The position numbers and the translations under genes are program-made. From Oscillospiraceae bacterium (GTDB taxonomy: Bacteria; Bacillota; Clostridia; Oscillospirales; Oscillospiraceae): a stretch of DNA of 41,820 bases. Shown piece after piece: positions 22,551 to 30,212 of the stretch (position 1 is its first letter; each line of letters begins with the position of its first letter). Location: NCBI GenBank assembly GCA_022804995.1, contig JAAWUC010000005.1, forward strand, positions 1-41,820, in the 5' to 3' direction. The notes beneath the pieces are model-generated. The model was not told where the DNA came from and ran no database searches. It saw nothing but the letters and a program-made list of their open reading frames with translations.

Positions 22551-22578
22551 GTCCTATCGCGGAAACGGGTTCTCCTTC

Positions 22579-23661
22579 CTACGGACGGGCCCAGCCGAAA
22601 GTCTCCGGGCTGGTGGCGGTAAAGCCCATGTCGTAGAGCATCCAGGAGTTGATGTAGGTGGTGTCCTCCGCCCACTTGTTGCCGTCCTCGCCACTCTTGC
22701 CCAGGGGCACCATAGTCTTCTGCTCCATGAAGCTCTGGAAATTCTCACTTTCAAATGCCTTAACAGCGGCCTCCCGGAGAATCTCATAGACAGCGGGGTC
22801 TGTATCGGCGGCAACAGCCATGCCAACCCAGCCGCCAAAGGGCATGTTGTCCTGGAGCTGAGGGTAGACATCGCAGACCCAGGGGATGTCAATGCTGCCG
22901 ACGGCCCCTTCAATAGTAATCGCACTGGAGCCCATGTAGGTCAGAACCCGCAGATCGCCGGAGCGGACATACTCGATGCACTCCGGCAGACCGCAGGCCG
23001 CCGCATCCACGTCGCCCTTGACGGCGGAGAGAGCTGCGTTCGCGCCGCCGCCGGAGGGAATCAGCTCGGGCTGGATACAGTCGGGTTCCTCCTGAAGGAT
23101 GAGCCCCAGTCCCCGGGTAAAGGCACAGCCGGAGTCGGAGGTGGCAATAGCCAGCTGCTCCGCCTTCATAGCGGCCACCAAGTCCTCAATACTCTGATAG
23201 GCGGAGTCCTTCCGGACAGCGACACAGGTGGGAATGGCGGCGGCGATGACCAGCGTATTCCAGTCCTCCCAGGTCAGTTCGGACTGACCCATCACCTTGA
23301 TGGAGGTGATGTCGGTGGGATAGCCCAGAATGGTGTAGCCGTCGTGCTCCACCTCGCTGACATACTCGCTGCCAACGGCGGAGGCGCTGCCAGGCATATT
23401 GGTTACGGCAATGCTGACACCCAGTTCCTTCTCCATCTCCGCAGCCAGCGTGCGGCAGATCAAGTCAGTAGCGCCACCGGCCCCGAAGGGGACGATCATT
23501 GTGAGATCCCGGGTGGGAAAATCAACCGGCTTGGTGTCAGGCACCTGGGCGCCGGCGGTGGAGTCCCCGTTTCCGCCGCCAGATCCGGTGTTATCCCCGC
23601 CGCAGGCGGTCAGGCAGGCCAGCAGCAGGACCGCAAGAAGAACGCTCAGAATCTTTTTCAT
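22579..23661 (-). CDS. tctC: Tripartite tricarboxylate transporter substrate-binding protein TctC
   Basis: Extracytoplasmic solute receptor of the Bug/TctC family, which captures the carboxylate and delivers it to TctAB. The 360 residues begin with a lipoprotein signal (MKKILSVLLAVLLLACLTAC, lipobox LTAC) and a Gly/Ser linker. The Bug folds follow: PTRDLTMIVPFGAGGATDLICRTLA near the N-terminus and the second conserved loop around LGYPTDITSIKV. The ATG at 23659-23661 follows AAAGGAGC. The receptor is the first transporter gene, after the racemase and dehydrogenase genes, and a hairpin separates it from tctB. Confidence 0.95.
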   Translation of the reverse strand: MKKILSVLLAVLLLACLTACGGDNTGSGGGNGDSTAGAQVPDTKPVDFPTRDLTMIVPFGAGGATDLICRTLAAEMEKELGVSIAVTNMPGSASAVGSEYVSEVEHDGYTILGYPTDITSIKVMGQSELTWEDWNTLVIAAAIPTCVAVRKDSAYQSIEDLVAAMKAEQLAIATSDSGCAFTRGLGLILQEEPDCIQPELIPSGGGANAALSAVKGDVDAAACGLPECIEYVRSGDLRVLTYMGSSAITIEGAVGSIDIPWVCDVYPQLQDNMPFGGWVGMAVAADTDPAVYEILREAAVKAFESENFQSFMEQKTMVPLGKSGEDGNKWAEDTTYINSWMLYDMGFTATSPETFGWARP

Positions 23662-23731
23662 TGTTTCGCTCCTTTTCAAATTTTTATTTGAAGGGATTGC
23701 TCCCTGCAAACCGGCGATCGTGGGGGCCGCT

Positions 23732-24763
23732 CTATTCCGCCTCTATCACACCTTTAAAAACAGCTCCGCCCCTGGAAACCCACTCCTCAAAGGCCTCTTT
23801 GGCCTGACTCAGCCCTGCGGTATCTGTGATCATCCGCTCCGCCCGGATAGTTCCTCGCTGAATCTGCTCCAGAACATACCGGAAGTCCCGCATCTGCGCC
23901 ACACGGCTGGCATAGACGGTGGCCTCCCGGATGTGGAAGGCCGGGTCGCTGATGTCCAGGGTATCAGACTGCAAGCCCACATATACCAGACTCCCGGCGG
24001 CGCTCAGGTAGTGAATGGCGGCGGCGTTGGAGCCCCTGTTTCCGGTGGAATCAATGACCCTGTTGGGGTACTCCCCGCCAGTCCAGGCCCGCAGCGCACT
24101 GTCAAAGTCCTCCGCCGGGTCCAACACCTCATAGCCGAACCGCTCCCGGACAAACGCCCGCCGCTCCGGGTTCACATCCGCCACCCGAACCTCCGCCCCG
24201 GCGGCGCGGGCCGCCTCCGCAGCCCCCAGTCCGATAGGACCAGCGCCCAGCACCAGCACCCGGTCCCCTGCGGTCACGCCGCCCCGGCGCACTGCATGGG
24301 CGCTCACCGAGAGGGGCTCAATCAGAGCCGCCGTTTTCGGATCCATATCCCGAGGCACTTGGAGGAGAGCCGAAACCGGCACAGATACATACCCAGCAAT
24401 ACCGCCCTCCACATGGACCCCCAGCACCTTCAGGCCCGTACAACAGTTCTCCCGCCCCTGGCGGCAGGCCGCACAACGGCCGCAGGACAGATACGGCAAA
24501 ACGCTGACTTTATCGCCCACCCGCAGGTCCTCCGCAGGAGCGTTGATCTCCTCCACCACACCGCACAGCTCGTGGCCCAGGATACGAGGATAGGTCAACA
24601 GCAAGGCGTTTCCCCGATAGGCGTGGATATCACTGCCGCACACACTGACCGCCAGAATTTTGACCAGCGCATAGCCCTCCGGGACCTCCGGCACCGGGAC
24701 CTCCTTCATAGTCAGTCGGTAGGCCTCCTCCAGAACCAAAGCCTTCATTGTCTTGTCTCTCAT
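23732..24763 (-). CDS. Zinc-dependent medium-chain alcohol/polyol dehydrogenase
   Basis: NAD(P)-dependent MDR enzyme related to sorbitol, threonine and galactitol dehydrogenases. The 343 residues have the catalytic zinc ligands Cys42, His64 and Glu65 (CGSDIH, GHE) and a complete structural zinc site (Cys94, Cys97, Cys100, Cys108). The Rossmann motif is VLGAGPIGLGAAEAARAAGA. The ATG at 24761-24763 is chosen because GAGGAGGC precedes it; a second ATG five codons in lacks a good site. It is 22 bp behind the LarA-family gene in the same operon. By context it probably oxidises a hydroxyl of a sugar acid or polyhydroxy acid; the family alone does not say which. Confidence 0.92.
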   Translation of the reverse strand: MRDKTMKALVLEEAYRLTMKEVPVPEVPEGYALVKILAVSVCGSDIHAYRGNALLLTYPRILGHELCGVVEEINAPAEDLRVGDKVSVLPYLSCGRCAACRQGRENCCTGLKVLGVHVEGGIAGYVSVPVSALLQVPRDMDPKTAALIEPLSVSAHAVRRGGVTAGDRVLVLGAGPIGLGAAEAARAAGAEVRVADVNPERRAFVRERFGYEVLDPAEDFDSALRAWTGGEYPNRVIDSTGNRGSNAAAIHYLSAAGSLVYVGLQSDTLDISDPAFHIREATVYASRVAQMRDFRYVLEQIQRGTIRAERMITDTAGLSQAKEAFEEWVSRGGAVFKGVIEAE

Positions 24764-24785
24764 AGATGCCTCCTCTGTTATCTTC

Positions 24786-26075
24786 TTACGGCTGGGGCAT
24801 ACTGGAAATAATGGGGGTGGAGTTGTAGCCAGGAATAGCCAGTACTCTCAAGTTTTCCCCGTGCTTCCGTTTTAGATACCCCATAATTTCCGCCGGACTG
24901 TCCAGATAGCGGAAGCCCACTTTCTGGGCCTCCTCCCGCCCAATTCCCTCGGAGAGGAGTACGCACTCCGCCTCCCGGGCATCCAGAACCCGCCCCAAAT
25001 GGACCAGATGGGACGCCGTGGAAAGATCGTCCGCCAGTGGTCCGCCCTCCACCAGCTTCCGCACCTCCCGGTAGGGGAGATAGCCGTATTGGGCGATCTC
25101 CTTGTGAACTGGGCTGATTCCCTCCGGGAAATTGCCCAACAGTACAATGGTTCCACCCTTGCGGAGGTAAAACTCGGACTGATAGACCGCGTTGGAACCC
25201 ACCCACAGGTCGGCAGCCCATTTGCCCGTGCCCACAATGATCGCGTCAGCGGGCTCGGCCACATCCCGGATATAGCTGGCCTCCGCCAGCTTCACCGCCG
25301 CCCGGTGGGCCTGGATGATATCGCCGCAACGTACATCGGAGATGCGGCTCTCCTCCGTCAGCACCGCGTTGAGGATAAAGTCGATGAGGTTGGCCTCAAC
25401 TACGATGGACTCATAGAGCTGGCGGACCGGGTTGTCCACCAGGCCCATGACCTCCACTCCTCTATGGGGACAGCTCAGCCAATGGCTATAGCCTGTAGTC
25501 TCATAGCCTGCTACGCCCGGGATCACGATCTTGGCCCCTCCGGACCAGCCAAAGATGGGGTGCGGCTTCACCGCACCGATAGCCAAGCGCAGATCACTCT
25601 CCACCAGCAGCCTGTTGACAAACACCGGCGGGACATCCGCCCGGTCGCAGGGAATTTGAACCAGCTCCGCCGGGTCGTGGAAGGCGTGGTTGACCACCCG
25701 GTATTTCGCCTGCACGCCGGACCCGCACAGCCTGTCGATTTCCTCCCCGCTCAGAGGCCGGTGGGTGCCCAGGGCGATGAGAATGGTGATTTCCGCCTGA
25801 GGGGCGTATTGCTCCAACCGCTCCAGAAACACCGGGAGCACCTTCTCCGTCTCCATAGGCCTGGTCAGATCGCAGATCACCAGGCAGACCTTCTTTTTCC
25901 CAGCACAGAGCTCACGAAAGGGCTTTGTGCCAATGGGGTGATCCAGATTTTCACTGATACAAGCCCGCAGATCCTGGGCCGGGTGGACCTCCCCCGGGCG
26001 CAGAACCCCTATAAGGTTTTCCTCCGGGATATCAAGCGTCACGCTCTCCCGATAATAGGCAAATTTTACATCCAT
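24786..26075 (-). CDS. LarA-family nickel-pincer-nucleotide racemase/epimerase
   Basis: Homologue of lactate racemase LarA, whose Ni-pincer cofactor is bound to an active-site lysine and moves hydride at C2 of a 2-hydroxyacid. The 429 residues keep DLTRP (69-73), GTHRP with His105, KPHPIFGWSGGAK with His172 and Lys182, and His198, matching the positions of LarA Arg75, His108, His174, Lys184 and His200. It is therefore expected to be cofactor-competent. LarA relatives also racemise malate or phenyllactate or epimerise gluconate, so lactate is not assumed. The cofactor genes larB, larC and larE are not in the window and must be elsewhere. The ATG at 26073-26075 follows AGGAGG. It is the first gene of the operon behind a promoter with three operator-like palindromes. 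Confidence 0.92.
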   Translation of the reverse strand: MDVKFAYYRESVTLDIPEENLIGVLRPGEVHPAQDLRACISENLDHPIGTKPFRELCAGKKKVCLVICDLTRPMETEKVLPVFLERLEQYAPQAEITILIALGTHRPLSGEEIDRLCGSGVQAKYRVVNHAFHDPAELVQIPCDRADVPPVFVNRLLVESDLRLAIGAVKPHPIFGWSGGAKIVIPGVAGYETTGYSHWLSCPHRGVEVMGLVDNPVRQLYESIVVEANLIDFILNAVLTEESRISDVRCGDIIQAHRAAVKLAEASYIRDVAEPADAIIVGTGKWAADLWVGSNAVYQSEFYLRKGGTIVLLGNFPEGISPVHKEIAQYGYLPYREVRKLVEGGPLADDLSTASHLVHLGRVLDAREAECVLLSEGIGREEAQKVGFRYLDSPAEIMGYLKRKHGENLRVLAIPGYNSTPIISSMPQP

Positions 26076-26133
26076 TGCTCTGCCTCCTATCCCATCGTTT
26101 TATTCGAGTTATCCGTCAGCTTCCCTTCTCAAA

Positions 26134-26145
26134 ACATCTGATGAT
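26134..26145 (-). promoter_or_regulatory. GntR-type operator at the transcription start of the racemase operon
   Basis: Minus strand ATCATC-A-GATGT. It begins 12 bases downstream of the -10 box, so a bound repressor would cover the start of transcription. Confidence 0.7.
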
Positions 26146-26157
26146 TTATTTATTCAT

Positions 26158-26186
26158 ACAATACTATTTTTCTTCAAATTATGCAA
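26158..26186 (-). promoter_or_regulatory. Promoter of the LarA-family/transporter operon
   Basis: Minus-strand TTGCAT (26181-26186), 17 bases, TATTGT (26158-26163). The surrounding AT-rich sequence could act as an UP element. Confidence 0.65.
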
Positions 26187-26263
26187 GAAGTTTTTTCTAT
26201 AAATCAAAATTTTCGTCATATTCAATATTTTATCTCAAGTTTATTTATATATAACGCCAAATA

Positions 26264-26275
26264 TCACCCGATGAT
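26264..26275 (-). promoter_or_regulatory. Operator-like palindrome, imperfect copy
   Basis: Minus strand ATCATC-G-GGTGA, one half-site degenerate. It is 130 bases centre to centre from the start-site copy. Confidence 0.45.
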
Positions 26276-26292
26276 TATTAAGGACTCCATAA

Positions 26293-26304
26293 ACATCAGA
26301 TGAT
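26293..26304 (-). promoter_or_regulatory. GntR-type operator, distal copy
   Basis: Minus strand ATCATC-T-GATGT, 29 bases centre to centre from the imperfect copy, about 110 bases upstream of the -35 box. Confidence 0.65.
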
Positions 26305-26310
26305 TTTGGC

Positions 26311-26347
26311 AGTAAATAAGCGCGGCCCACGCCTCCGTGAACCGCGC
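26311..26347 (-). terminator. Rho-independent terminator of the gntR gene
   Basis: Minus strand: 12-bp stem (26336-26347 with 26320-26331, two G-U pairs), GAGG loop, then TTATTTACT. It separates gntR transcription from the racemase operon promoter. Confidence 0.75.
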
Positions 26348-26392
26348 ACTACGCCACCTATGTGTCCGCTCTATTGTACGAAAGAATAATCA

Positions 26393-27130
26393 TTACTGGC
26401 CCTGCGGATTTTCCTTTTGTTCCGCAAAATGCTGCCGGCTGTTATTCAAATGGGAAATCATAGCGTACCGGGCGCCCACGGAGTCCCGCCGCCGGATCGC
26501 CTGCACCAGCTTCTCGTGCTCCATGTGGGCTACACCGCGAAACCGGTCCTTGGAGACTTCAATAGCAATCTTCGAGGCGTCCGAGAGGATAAACATCAGA
26601 TTCCGCAGGATGCTGTTGCCGCAGCATTCGCCGATATAGCGGTGGATCTCCAGATCCGCCGAGACATAGGACTTTCCCTCTATCACCAACCGCCCAATCT
26701 CGTCGCACAGCTCCACCATCCGGTCAATCTGCTCATCTGTGGCGTTTATGGCCGCCAGCTCCGCAGCGGCCGGCTCTATAAGCATCCGCACATCGCTCAA
26801 CTCCAGGGCCAGACCCGGATCATGCCCAATGAAGGTCAGGCCCAGGGGGTCCTCTGGAATTCCCGTCTTCTGAGCAACAAAGGTACCCGCCCCCTGCCGG
26901 ACCTTCAGGATATTGCGTGATACCAGCTGCCGGATTGCCTCCCGCACCGCGCTGCGCCCGATCCCCAGCAGCGCCGCCAGCTCGTATTCGTTTGGCAGCT
27001 TGTCCCCAGGCTGAAAGCCCTTCTCCAAAATCAGCTCAATGAGCCGATTGGCCGCCAAGTCCGTTCTCGAATATCCCTTTTCTACTTTATCCACATATTT
27101 CACCGGCTTTTTATGGTTTTCTATAACCAT
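26393..27130 (-). CDS. GntR-family regulator, FadR/FCD subfamily
   Basis: DNA-binding regulator whose C-terminal FCD domain typically binds an organic acid. Of 245 residues, about 20-90 form the winged helix (LPNEYELAALLGIGRSAVREAIRQL, ILKVRQGAGTFVA), and about 105-235 the helical FCD domain with Asp and His residues suited to a metal site (DLEIHRYIG, ISHLNN). The ATG at 27128-27130 has only a weak GGCGG ahead, so the start is less certain. It is transcribed towards the LarA-transporter block and ends in its own terminator. The nearby ATCATC-N-GATGT palindromes resemble the TCATC-N-GATGA site reported for LutR, a FadR-type regulator of lactate use in Bacillus, so I infer it represses this block until the substrate arrives. 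Confidence 0.92.
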   Translation of the reverse strand: MVIENHKKPVKYVDKVEKGYSRTDLAANRLIELILEKGFQPGDKLPNEYELAALLGIGRSAVREAIRQLVSRNILKVRQGAGTFVAQKTGIPEDPLGLTFIGHDPGLALELSDVRMLIEPAAAELAAINATDEQIDRMVELCDEIGRLVIEGKSYVSADLEIHRYIGECCGNSILRNLMFILSDASKIAIEVSKDRFRGVAHMEHEKLVQAIRRRDSVGARYAMISHLNNSRQHFAEQKENPQGQ

Positions 27131-27190
27131 ATCACAAATCCGCCAAGAAGTCCATCCTATATTTGAAGATTCCGCAGATTCGGCGGAGCT

Positions 27191-28498
27191 TCATGTCCTC
27201 CGCCGGAGATAGCACAGGCTCAGAACCAAGGTAATCCCCTCCGTCACCGGAGCCGCCAGCCAAACACCGGTCATCCCCCACAGCGCGGGCAGCAGGAAAA
27301 TACAGACCAGCAGCACCACCAGCCCGCGGGACAGGGAGATCACCGCTGACTCCAGCGCCCGGCCCGTGGCAGTGAAATAAAAGGATGTAACCGCGTTGAA
27401 CCCGGAGCACAGAAAGGACAGGGCAAACAGCGCCGCGCCGGAGCGGATAAAATCCAGCACTGTCTTACTGTCCACAAACAGGCGGCCGTACCGTCCCGCC
27501 AGGGTGGCCGTCAGCAGGAAGGCCGCTGCCCCTGCAGCGGATACCAGCCGTGACGTCATCTGATGAATCCGCCGGGCCAGCGCCCGCTCTCCTGCGCCGA
27601 AGGAGAAGCTGGCAAGGGGGCTGCTGCCCTGCCCGAAGCCCACCACCACCATGCTGAACAGGTAGGCGGTATAGCCCACAACGGTAAAGGCCGTTACCCC
27701 GTCCACCCCTGCCTGCCGCAGGATAACAAAATTGTAGGCAAACATGGCGATACCGGTGGAGAGCTCCCCTATCATCTCAGAACTGCCGTTGAGCAGGGCT
27801 CTGCGGAAAACTTCCCACGAAAAGGAGAAAGCGCCCAGGCGGTAAACCTCCGCCCGCCGCAGAAAATACCACAGGAGCATCCCCATGGAAACCAGCGCCG
27901 CCAGCACCGACGCCCAGGCCACACCGGCGACGCCCCAGCCCAGCACACCGGTAAACAGGCCATCCAGCAGAACATTTAACGCTGTGCAGGCCGCATTTGC
28001 CTTCAGGGCGAAGCGCGGATTCCCTTCCCCCCGGACGAACATGCTCAATGTGGAGTTGACAATCATGAGCACCAACTCCGGCAGAAGAATGAGGTAATAG
28101 GTCCGGCAGTCCACCCGCACCCGCCCCTCCGCGCCCAGCACATCCAGCATGGGCTCGAAGCACAGCCACACCGCGAGGGCCGTCAGCAGGGCGAGGAGTG
28201 CGGCGGTAAAAACCGTCTGGCGGAAAATCCTCCGGCATCCCTCCACATCCCCGCCGCCCCGGGCCATCCCAGCCATGGCCGCGCCGCCCACCGAAACCAT
28301 CAGCCCTACCCCCAGAAACAGGTATACCACCGGCAATCCAAGATTCACCGATGCGATGCTGTCTTTCCCCACAAAGTTCCCGATAAAAGCGCCGTCTGCT
28401 ACCGTGATGAGGGCTGTCAGGACCATGGATAGGATGGCAGGCACTGAAAAACTCAGAATCATGCCTATAGGATCCCGTTTAATCTGCTCCAATTCCAT
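27191..28498 (-). CDS. MATE-family efflux transporter
   Basis: Na+ or H+ driven multidrug/toxin exporter of 435 residues with about 12 membrane segments. It opens with DPIGMILSFSVPAILSMVLTALITVADGAFIGNFVGKDSIASVNLGLPV, the usual MATE first-helix region, and carries the second-half repeat FGQGSSPLASFSFGAG. The ATG at 28496-28498 follows AAAGGAG, and the longer open frame has no family resemblance. It lies 65 bp behind an AraC/GyrI-type regulator in the same direction, so that regulator probably responds to the exported compound. Substrate unknown. Confidence 0.93.
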   Translation of the reverse strand: MELEQIKRDPIGMILSFSVPAILSMVLTALITVADGAFIGNFVGKDSIASVNLGLPVVYLFLGVGLMVSVGGAAMAGMARGGGDVEGCRRIFRQTVFTAALLALLTALAVWLCFEPMLDVLGAEGRVRVDCRTYYLILLPELVLMIVNSTLSMFVRGEGNPRFALKANAACTALNVLLDGLFTGVLGWGVAGVAWASVLAALVSMGMLLWYFLRRAEVYRLGAFSFSWEVFRRALLNGSSEMIGELSTGIAMFAYNFVILRQAGVDGVTAFTVVGYTAYLFSMVVVGFGQGSSPLASFSFGAGERALARRIHQMTSRLVSAAGAAAFLLTATLAGRYGRLFVDSKTVLDFIRSGAALFALSFLCSGFNAVTSFYFTATGRALESAVISLSRGLVVLLVCIFLLPALWGMTGVWLAAPVTEGITLVLSLCYLRRRT

Positions 28499-28563
28499 AC
28501 AAAAGACTCCTTTTATGATAGTTCCCTCAAAAGGGACATGGACTATCATAGCAGAAGTCCAAA

Positions 28564-29433
28564 TTATGTACCTCTGAATTCGTGCTCTTTTTGGGCGAGA
28601 GCATCCCGCCCCAGCGCCAGACAAATGTCCATCTCCACATCCTCCGGCCCTCCGCCCAAGCGGTGGTACAGGTCATAGCTGTACTGGCTGTCCATCCGGA
28701 TGCCACTCCGGGGCAGCCAGAGATTGAAGATCGCCTGGTAAGCGGCAAAAATATTCCAGGTTGGCCCCCGGAAAGGGCACACCAAATAGGGTCCCCCAGG
28801 AATCTGAGCCGTGTTTGGCAGGGGGCAGTCCCCGGGGACGGTCATGCACATATCATAGATGCAGGCCGTTGGGTTCGCGATCACCGGGTCGGTAAAGGAG
28901 CGCAGCAGGAACCGGGCATCCGCCCTGCGCCAAAACCGGTAGGTCCACAGGAACTCCTTCCACAACTGGCCCAAAGCGTGGTAGTCGCCAATGTGCCGGT
29001 CGTAAACCACGAAAAAATCCGGCATAACCCGTACTGTCAGCCCACCGGTCAAAAGGGCCCCCGCCCTCTCCTCCGGCAAGTGGCAGAAGGGGTGGCGGAA
29101 GGATGCCTCCCGGGCGCTCCGGCGGAAGGCCGTCGGATTGACGCCGAACTGCCGCCGGAAAGCCCAGCTGTAGTTGGAGGAGCTGTAGCCGCACTCCCAG
29201 CCAATGTCTGTCACCGCACGCTTCGGCTCCACTTTCAGCCGGAAAGCACTCTCCTCCAGCCGCAGGCGGCGGATAAAGGCGTAGGGGCTCTCCCCTGTCT
29301 CCGCCTTGAAGAGGCGGCTGAAATGAAACTTGGAAAAATGGCAATGGCTTGCCACCTCTTCCACCGTCGGATTCTCTCCCAGACGCTGGAGAATATAGTC
29401 AACCGCTCTGTCCGCCGTTCCACCCAGCTGCAC
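28564..29433 (-). CDS. AraC-family regulator with GyrI-like effector domain
   Basis: Predicted 289-residue activator. Residues about 8-105 form the double helix-turn-helix (VEEVASHCHFSKFHFSRLFK, VTDIGWECGYSSSNYSWAFRRQFG), and about 130-289 a GyrI/SOUL-like small-molecule domain, as in Rob and BmrR-type drug sensors. The frame is open to 29523, but that TTG start lies upstream of a 17-spaced promoter (29468-29496) and has no ribosome site. I chose GTG at 29431-29433, which has GGGGAGGGG 6 bases ahead. The adjoining MATE gene suggests a drug- or metabolite-responsive export pair. Confidence 0.88.
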   Translation of the reverse strand: MQLGGTADRAVDYILQRLGENPTVEEVASHCHFSKFHFSRLFKAETGESPYAFIRRLRLEESAFRLKVEPKRAVTDIGWECGYSSSNYSWAFRRQFGVNPTAFRRSAREASFRHPFCHLPEERAGALLTGGLTVRVMPDFFVVYDRHIGDYHALGQLWKEFLWTYRFWRRADARFLLRSFTDPVIANPTACIYDMCMTVPGDCPLPNTAQIPGGPYLVCPFRGPTWNIFAAYQAIFNLWLPRSGIRMDSQYSYDLYHRLGGGPEDVEMDICLALGRDALAQKEHEFRGT

Positions 29434-29467
29434 ACTGCTCCCCTCCCCCACCTGTTTTCTGAGGGAA

Positions 29468-29496
29468 AGTATAGCACAGCGATCTCCGGCGGACAA
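29468..29496 (-). promoter_or_regulatory. Promoter of the AraC-MATE pair
   Basis: Minus-strand TTGTCC (29491-29496), 17 bases, TATACT (29468-29473). Its position decides the AraC start. Confidence 0.78.
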
Positions 29497-30124
29497 GTCT
29501 GGAATTGCTTTGGGAGAGTCCAAATATGCAGTTAAAGGGGATCAAAAAGAGGAAATGGGACAGAAGTACCTGGATATCTGGAACGATAGATCTCTTTTTG
29601 ACGCCCGAAGCGGTTATAGACCTGCACAAAAACATCTTAGAGCAGTTCTCTGAAATAGCAATCGGAGAAAAAAGAAGACGATCCACACTTCCAAACAGGA
29701 GCGTCCCCGATGTGCAGGCCAAGAGAGAGCAACGGAGTCAATATCAATATGGCCAGACAGTATGACCGGGGAAAAGGGGGCCGACGGGAGGTAGATCACG
29801 CGCCGCTGAATACACCAAAATCCACGACCATTTTGTCCTCGATTCGTCTGGATGGAACAACAGCGGATAAATTCCCGAACTATTTGAAAGAGGTCCTGAT
29901 TCCTACCCTCCACCAGGCGATATTGTGGTAATGGACAATTAACAAACTATGAACAGAGCTGTATTAGCTGCGATCAAAACAAATAAAAATTCAAAAACAA
30001 CATTTAATTTATGCAATCCAAGGTGAAATTTAGCCTTAAGGATATGCCCGTCTATTGCCTTACACCGATTTCGTTCACAGTTTGTTTCCTCATTCAAATA
30101 CCCTGCGGGGTCGACGCTTCCGCC
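29497..30124. other. AT-richer gap holding an insertion-sequence remnant
   Basis: The stretch is visibly lower in GC than its flanks. Apart from the IS630-type fragment at 29710-29942, small open frames on both strands have no ribosome sites or recognisable families. No terminal inverted repeats or target duplications were found, so the element has decayed at both ends. Confidence 0.5.
29710..29942 (+). pseudogene. IS630-family transposase fragment, frameshifted
   Basis: The frame from 29710 reads SNGVNINMARQYDRG, then APLNTPKSTTILSSIRLDG and KFPNYLKEVLIPTLHQ, which matches the central part of IS630-type transposases (ESGVNxxMxRxYGR through LxPxL). After HQ at 29916 the reading must slip one base to give GDIVVMDN, the second catalytic Asp block, and then meets a stop at 29940-29942. 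One missing G would explain the shift. The DNA-binding N-terminus and the last catalytic Glu region are absent. It is a dead remnant of a mobile element. Confidence 0.75.
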
Positions 30125-30153
30125 TTGACTTTTCCATGTACTTCCTGTAAAAT
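30125..30153 (+). promoter_or_regulatory. Promoter of the hybrid sensor kinase
   Basis: TTGACT (30125-30130), 17 bases, TAAAAT (30148-30153). Confidence 0.8.
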
Positions 30154-30212
30154 AAGAAGGAAATTTTTGCCGGGCCGTGCCGAAAACGGCCGTTCTCAGG
30201 AGGTGCGCGTCT

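Larger units (their letters stand above)
26076..26310 (-). promoter_or_regulatory. AT-rich control region of the LarA-transporter operon
   Basis: The 317-base gap between gntR and the racemase gene is much more AT-rich than its surroundings. From gntR downward it holds the gntR terminator, two operator copies, a long AT tract, a promoter, a third operator and the ribosome site. No short gene is visible. Confidence 0.75.

Noticed and set aside
29505-29765. 86-residue plus-strand protein ahead of the IS remnant
   Set aside because: No ribosome site, no recognisable family, and it overlaps the transposase fragment in another frame.
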